7,203 nucleotides of DNA, from positions 5,307 through 12,509 of the forward strand of contig DUGS01000170.1 of the NCBI GenBank assembly GCA_013331265.1, written 5' to 3'. Shown one piece after another: positions 5,396 through 7,203 of this stretch. This stretch comes from Methanosarcina sp. (lineage in GTDB: Archaea; Halobacteriota; Methanosarcinia; Methanosarcinales; Methanosarcinaceae). Numbering within the stretch: position 1 is the stretch's first letter; each line of letters begins with the position of its first letter. The position numbers and the translations under genes were made by a program. The notes under the pieces are model-generated. The model made no database searches and was not told the DNA's origin. It saw nothing but the letters and a program-made list of their open reading frames with translations.

Positions 5396-7165
5396 TCAAT
5401 CCGTAAGCTCAGGACAGCGAGCCCTGAGGAAACTTTTCAGTTCGGAAACAGTGAGCAGCGATGGTATTTCAAGTCCCTGTATTCTGAGGTCCCTGGCAAG
5501 CCTTGCAGGAAGAGGAGGGATAAGCCCGGCTGCGCCAAGATCAGGGCTTGAAAATACCTCTGCTGTCGGGCCGTCCAGCAGGATTTTTCCCTGCTTCATC
5601 ACGACAACCCTTTCCACATATTCCGCTGCAAGCTCCATGTCATGAGTTATTAGAACCACTGTTTTCCCAAACCTGTTAAGTTCCCGGATCTTATCCAGAA
5701 ACTTGCGAATATGCCCCCTGTCCTGCCCTGTAGTGGGTTCGTCCAGGACAAGCAGGTCAGGCTCAAGTGCAAGAATGGAGGCGACTGCAAGACGCTGGCG
5801 CTGTCCTCTTGAAAGGGCGTGCGGGTGCCTGTTTCTGTAAGCTGAAAGTTCCATCATTTCAAGGGCAGAATTTACCCTCCTTTTAATCTCCTCTTCGGGC
5901 ATTCCAAGGTTCTTGAGTCCGAAACGGACTTCTTCAAACACGCTGTCCGTAAAAATCTGTGAGTCAGGGTTCTGGAAAAGGTAACCCACCTGCTTTGAGA
6001 GCTGGGATGTGGAATACCTGCTGATGTCATTTCCATTAAGGAGAACTCTTCCGCAGGCAGGCCTGCAAAAACCCATAAGGTGGCCTGCAAGGGTAGTCTT
6101 TCCAGCCCCATTGTGCCCCAGCAGGGCAAGAAACTCTCCATGTTTGATTTCAAGGTTGAGGTTTTCAAATACTTCTGTACCGTCTTCATGCCTGTAGCAG
6201 AGACCCTCGATCCGGACATGGGGAAGTTTTTCCAGGGAATGCAGCAGAGGAGCAGGGATTTCCGGTTCTGCCCGTTTTTCAGGCTTGCATTCGCCTGCAT
6301 GCGCCTTAAGAAGTTCAGCCAGGCGTTTCAGGAGAGTATCATAGTCAGGGATGCCGGAAAACTCAGATGCCATGCCCAGGAAGCTGGCAATCTCGGTGAG
6401 CTGGGGAGGATGAATACCGAGACTTCGGAGTTTTTCTTCTTCGAAACACAGGATTTCAAAAGGTTTTCCGTCAAGAATGATCCTGCCTTCGTCCATAACA
6501 AGCATACGGTCTGCGATTTCAAAAACGGTGTCCAGTTTGTGTTCTATCAGGACGATGGTAGTCTGTTTTTCTTCATTCAACTTCCTGAGAAGCTCAAGCA
6601 CTTCCATGGTGCCTGCAGGGTCGAGGTCAGAAGTCGGCTCGTCAAGGACAAGGATCTCAGGCTGCATTGCCAGGTTTCCTCCTATCGCAGTCCTCTGTTT
6701 TTCCCCTCCTGAAAGCGTGAAGATAAAATGGTCCCTCAACCTTTCAAGCCCTACCTCTTTGAGTGCTTTTTCCACTCTTGCCCTGACTTCCTGCCTTGAC
6801 AGGCCCAGGTTTTCAGGCCCGAAGGCAAGGTCTTCAGCCACTGTCAGGGAAAACAACTGGGTCTCAGGGTTCTGGAATACCATTCCCACTTCAAGGGCCA
6901 GCCTGTGAACTTTTTCGTGCCTGAGGTCTTTTCCCCGGAGCAGGACGCTACCTGACAGGCTGCCTCCTGAAATCTCGGGTACCAGCCTGTTAAGGCAGCG
7001 TACGAGAGTGCTTTTTCCACAGCCGCTGGGGCCTGCCAGAAGCACGAATTCCCCTTTTTTGAGTTCAAGGTCCACATCACAAAGGGCAGAAATATCCGAA
7101 TATGGATAGCTATATGTGAGTTTTTCAAGCCTGACATGCGTAGCTGTGTCTGTTGCGGAGTCCAT
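5396..7165 (-). CDS. Energy-coupling factor (ECF) transporter ATPase with two fused ABC domains
   Basis: This 589-residue cytoplasmic protein carries both ATPase modules of an ECF importer in one chain (CbiO/EcfA type, YkoD-like architecture). Domain 1: Walker A GPSGCGKST (45-53), Q-loop Q98 in FQNPETQLF, signature LSGGE (151-155), Walker B ILVLDE with catalytic E176, switch H209. Linker about 251-312. Domain 2: Walker A GHNGAGKTT (350-358), Q398 in FQNPDSQIF, signature LSRGQ (451-455), Walker B LLVLDE with E476, H508. All catalytic residues are present in both halves; only the second signature deviates from LSGGQ. The FQNP.(S/T)Q(I/L)F Q-loop is typical of ECF ATPases. It would normally work with EcfT and an S component. 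No EcfT gene is visible; the convergent gene ending at 5324 is the local S-component candidate. No Shine-Dalgarno precedes the ATG, and TATA-like elements 22-28 nt upstream suggest a leaderless mRNA and its own promoter. Confidence 0.93.
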   Translation of the reverse strand: MDSATDTATHVRLEKLTYSYPYSDISALCDVDLELKKGEFVLLAGPSGCGKSTLVRCLNRLVPEISGGSLSGSVLLRGKDLRHEKVHRLALEVGMVFQNPETQLFSLTVAEDLAFGPENLGLSRQEVRARVEKALKEVGLERLRDHFIFTLSGGEKQRTAIGGNLAMQPEILVLDEPTSDLDPAGTMEVLELLRKLNEEKQTTIVLIEHKLDTVFEIADRMLVMDEGRIILDGKPFEILCFEEEKLRSLGIHPPQLTEIASFLGMASEFSGIPDYDTLLKRLAELLKAHAGECKPEKRAEPEIPAPLLHSLEKLPHVRIEGLCYRHEDGTEVFENLNLEIKHGEFLALLGHNGAGKTTLAGHLMGFCRPACGRVLLNGNDISRYSTSQLSKQVGYLFQNPDSQIFTDSVFEEVRFGLKNLGMPEEEIKRRVNSALEMMELSAYRNRHPHALSRGQRQRLAVASILALEPDLLVLDEPTTGQDRGHIRKFLDKIRELNRFGKTVVLITHDMELAAEYVERVVVMKQGKILLDGPTAEVFSSPDLGAAGLIPPLPARLARDLRIQGLEIPSLLTVSELKSFLRARCPELTD

Positions 7166-7182
7166 GATTATCTGTCTTTTTT

Positions 7183-7197
7183 CTTATACCTATAAGC
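7183..7197 (-). promoter_or_regulatory. Possible promoter of the ECF ATPase gene
   Basis: On the minus strand this reads GCTTATAGGTATAAG. It contains two overlapping TATA-like cores, centred 28 nt and about 22 nt before the ATG at 7165. The farther one would place the transcription start at the start codon, in keeping with the absence of a ribosome binding site. The BRE region is cut by the window end. Confidence 0.4.
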
Positions 7198-7203
7198 TTA
7201 AAA

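Noticed and set aside
6080..6712. Plus-strand open frame of 210 codons inside the ECF ATPase gene
   Set aside because: It is antisense to unmistakable ABC ATPase motifs. Its composition is a shadow of that gene, and it has no start signals of its own.

Overview
The window looks like chromosomal DNA from a methanogenic archaeon, most likely Methanosarcina or a close relative. The reasons are the protein families present (DUF2117, DUF3344, a fused two-domain ECF ATPase), archaeal BRE/TATA-like promoter elements, two genes without a Shine-Dalgarno site, and long AT-rich intergenic DNA beside GC-richer coding DNA. The genus is my inference from family content; I could not run a search. I see no RNA genes, CRISPR arrays, transposons or phage genes.

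Layout. Positions 1-200 are AT-rich and appear empty. Positions 201-325 hold a short protein-like reading frame on the minus strand that abuts a 19-bp tandem duplication at the stop codon of the next gene. A DUF2117-family gene lies at 326-1501 (minus). A roughly 480-bp AT-rich divergent intergenic region follows, with two independent 27-bp tandem duplications. The second contains a 17-bp palindrome in each copy and sits on the best-looking promoter of the window. Three plus-strand genes follow, separated by gaps of 64 and 67 bp: an FtsX/MacB-type permease (to 3162), a DUF3344 surface protein (to 4165), and a membrane protein joining an exported Ig-like domain to an ECF substrate-component-like membrane domain (4233-5324). 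They converge, with a 71-bp gap, on a minus-strand gene for a double-ATPase ECF protein (5396-7165).

How the genes may work together. The double ATPase is of the type that powers ECF vitamin/cofactor/metal uptake. The convergent neighbour has the features of an S component (multiple helices, AxxxA motif in the first helix of the core), so the two may form one transporter. If so, its substrate subunit carries a large extracellular domain and is encoded beside a membrane-anchored surface protein. No EcfT gene and no MacB-type ATPase for the permease are present in the window. The DUF2117 gene has no evident functional link.

Most notable points: the DUF3344 gene has no ATG/GTG/TTG that preserves its signal peptide and appears to start at CTG behind a near-perfect Shine-Dalgarno; the promoter-embedded tandem palindromes look like an operator pair; and the S-component-like protein has an unusual extracellular fusion.
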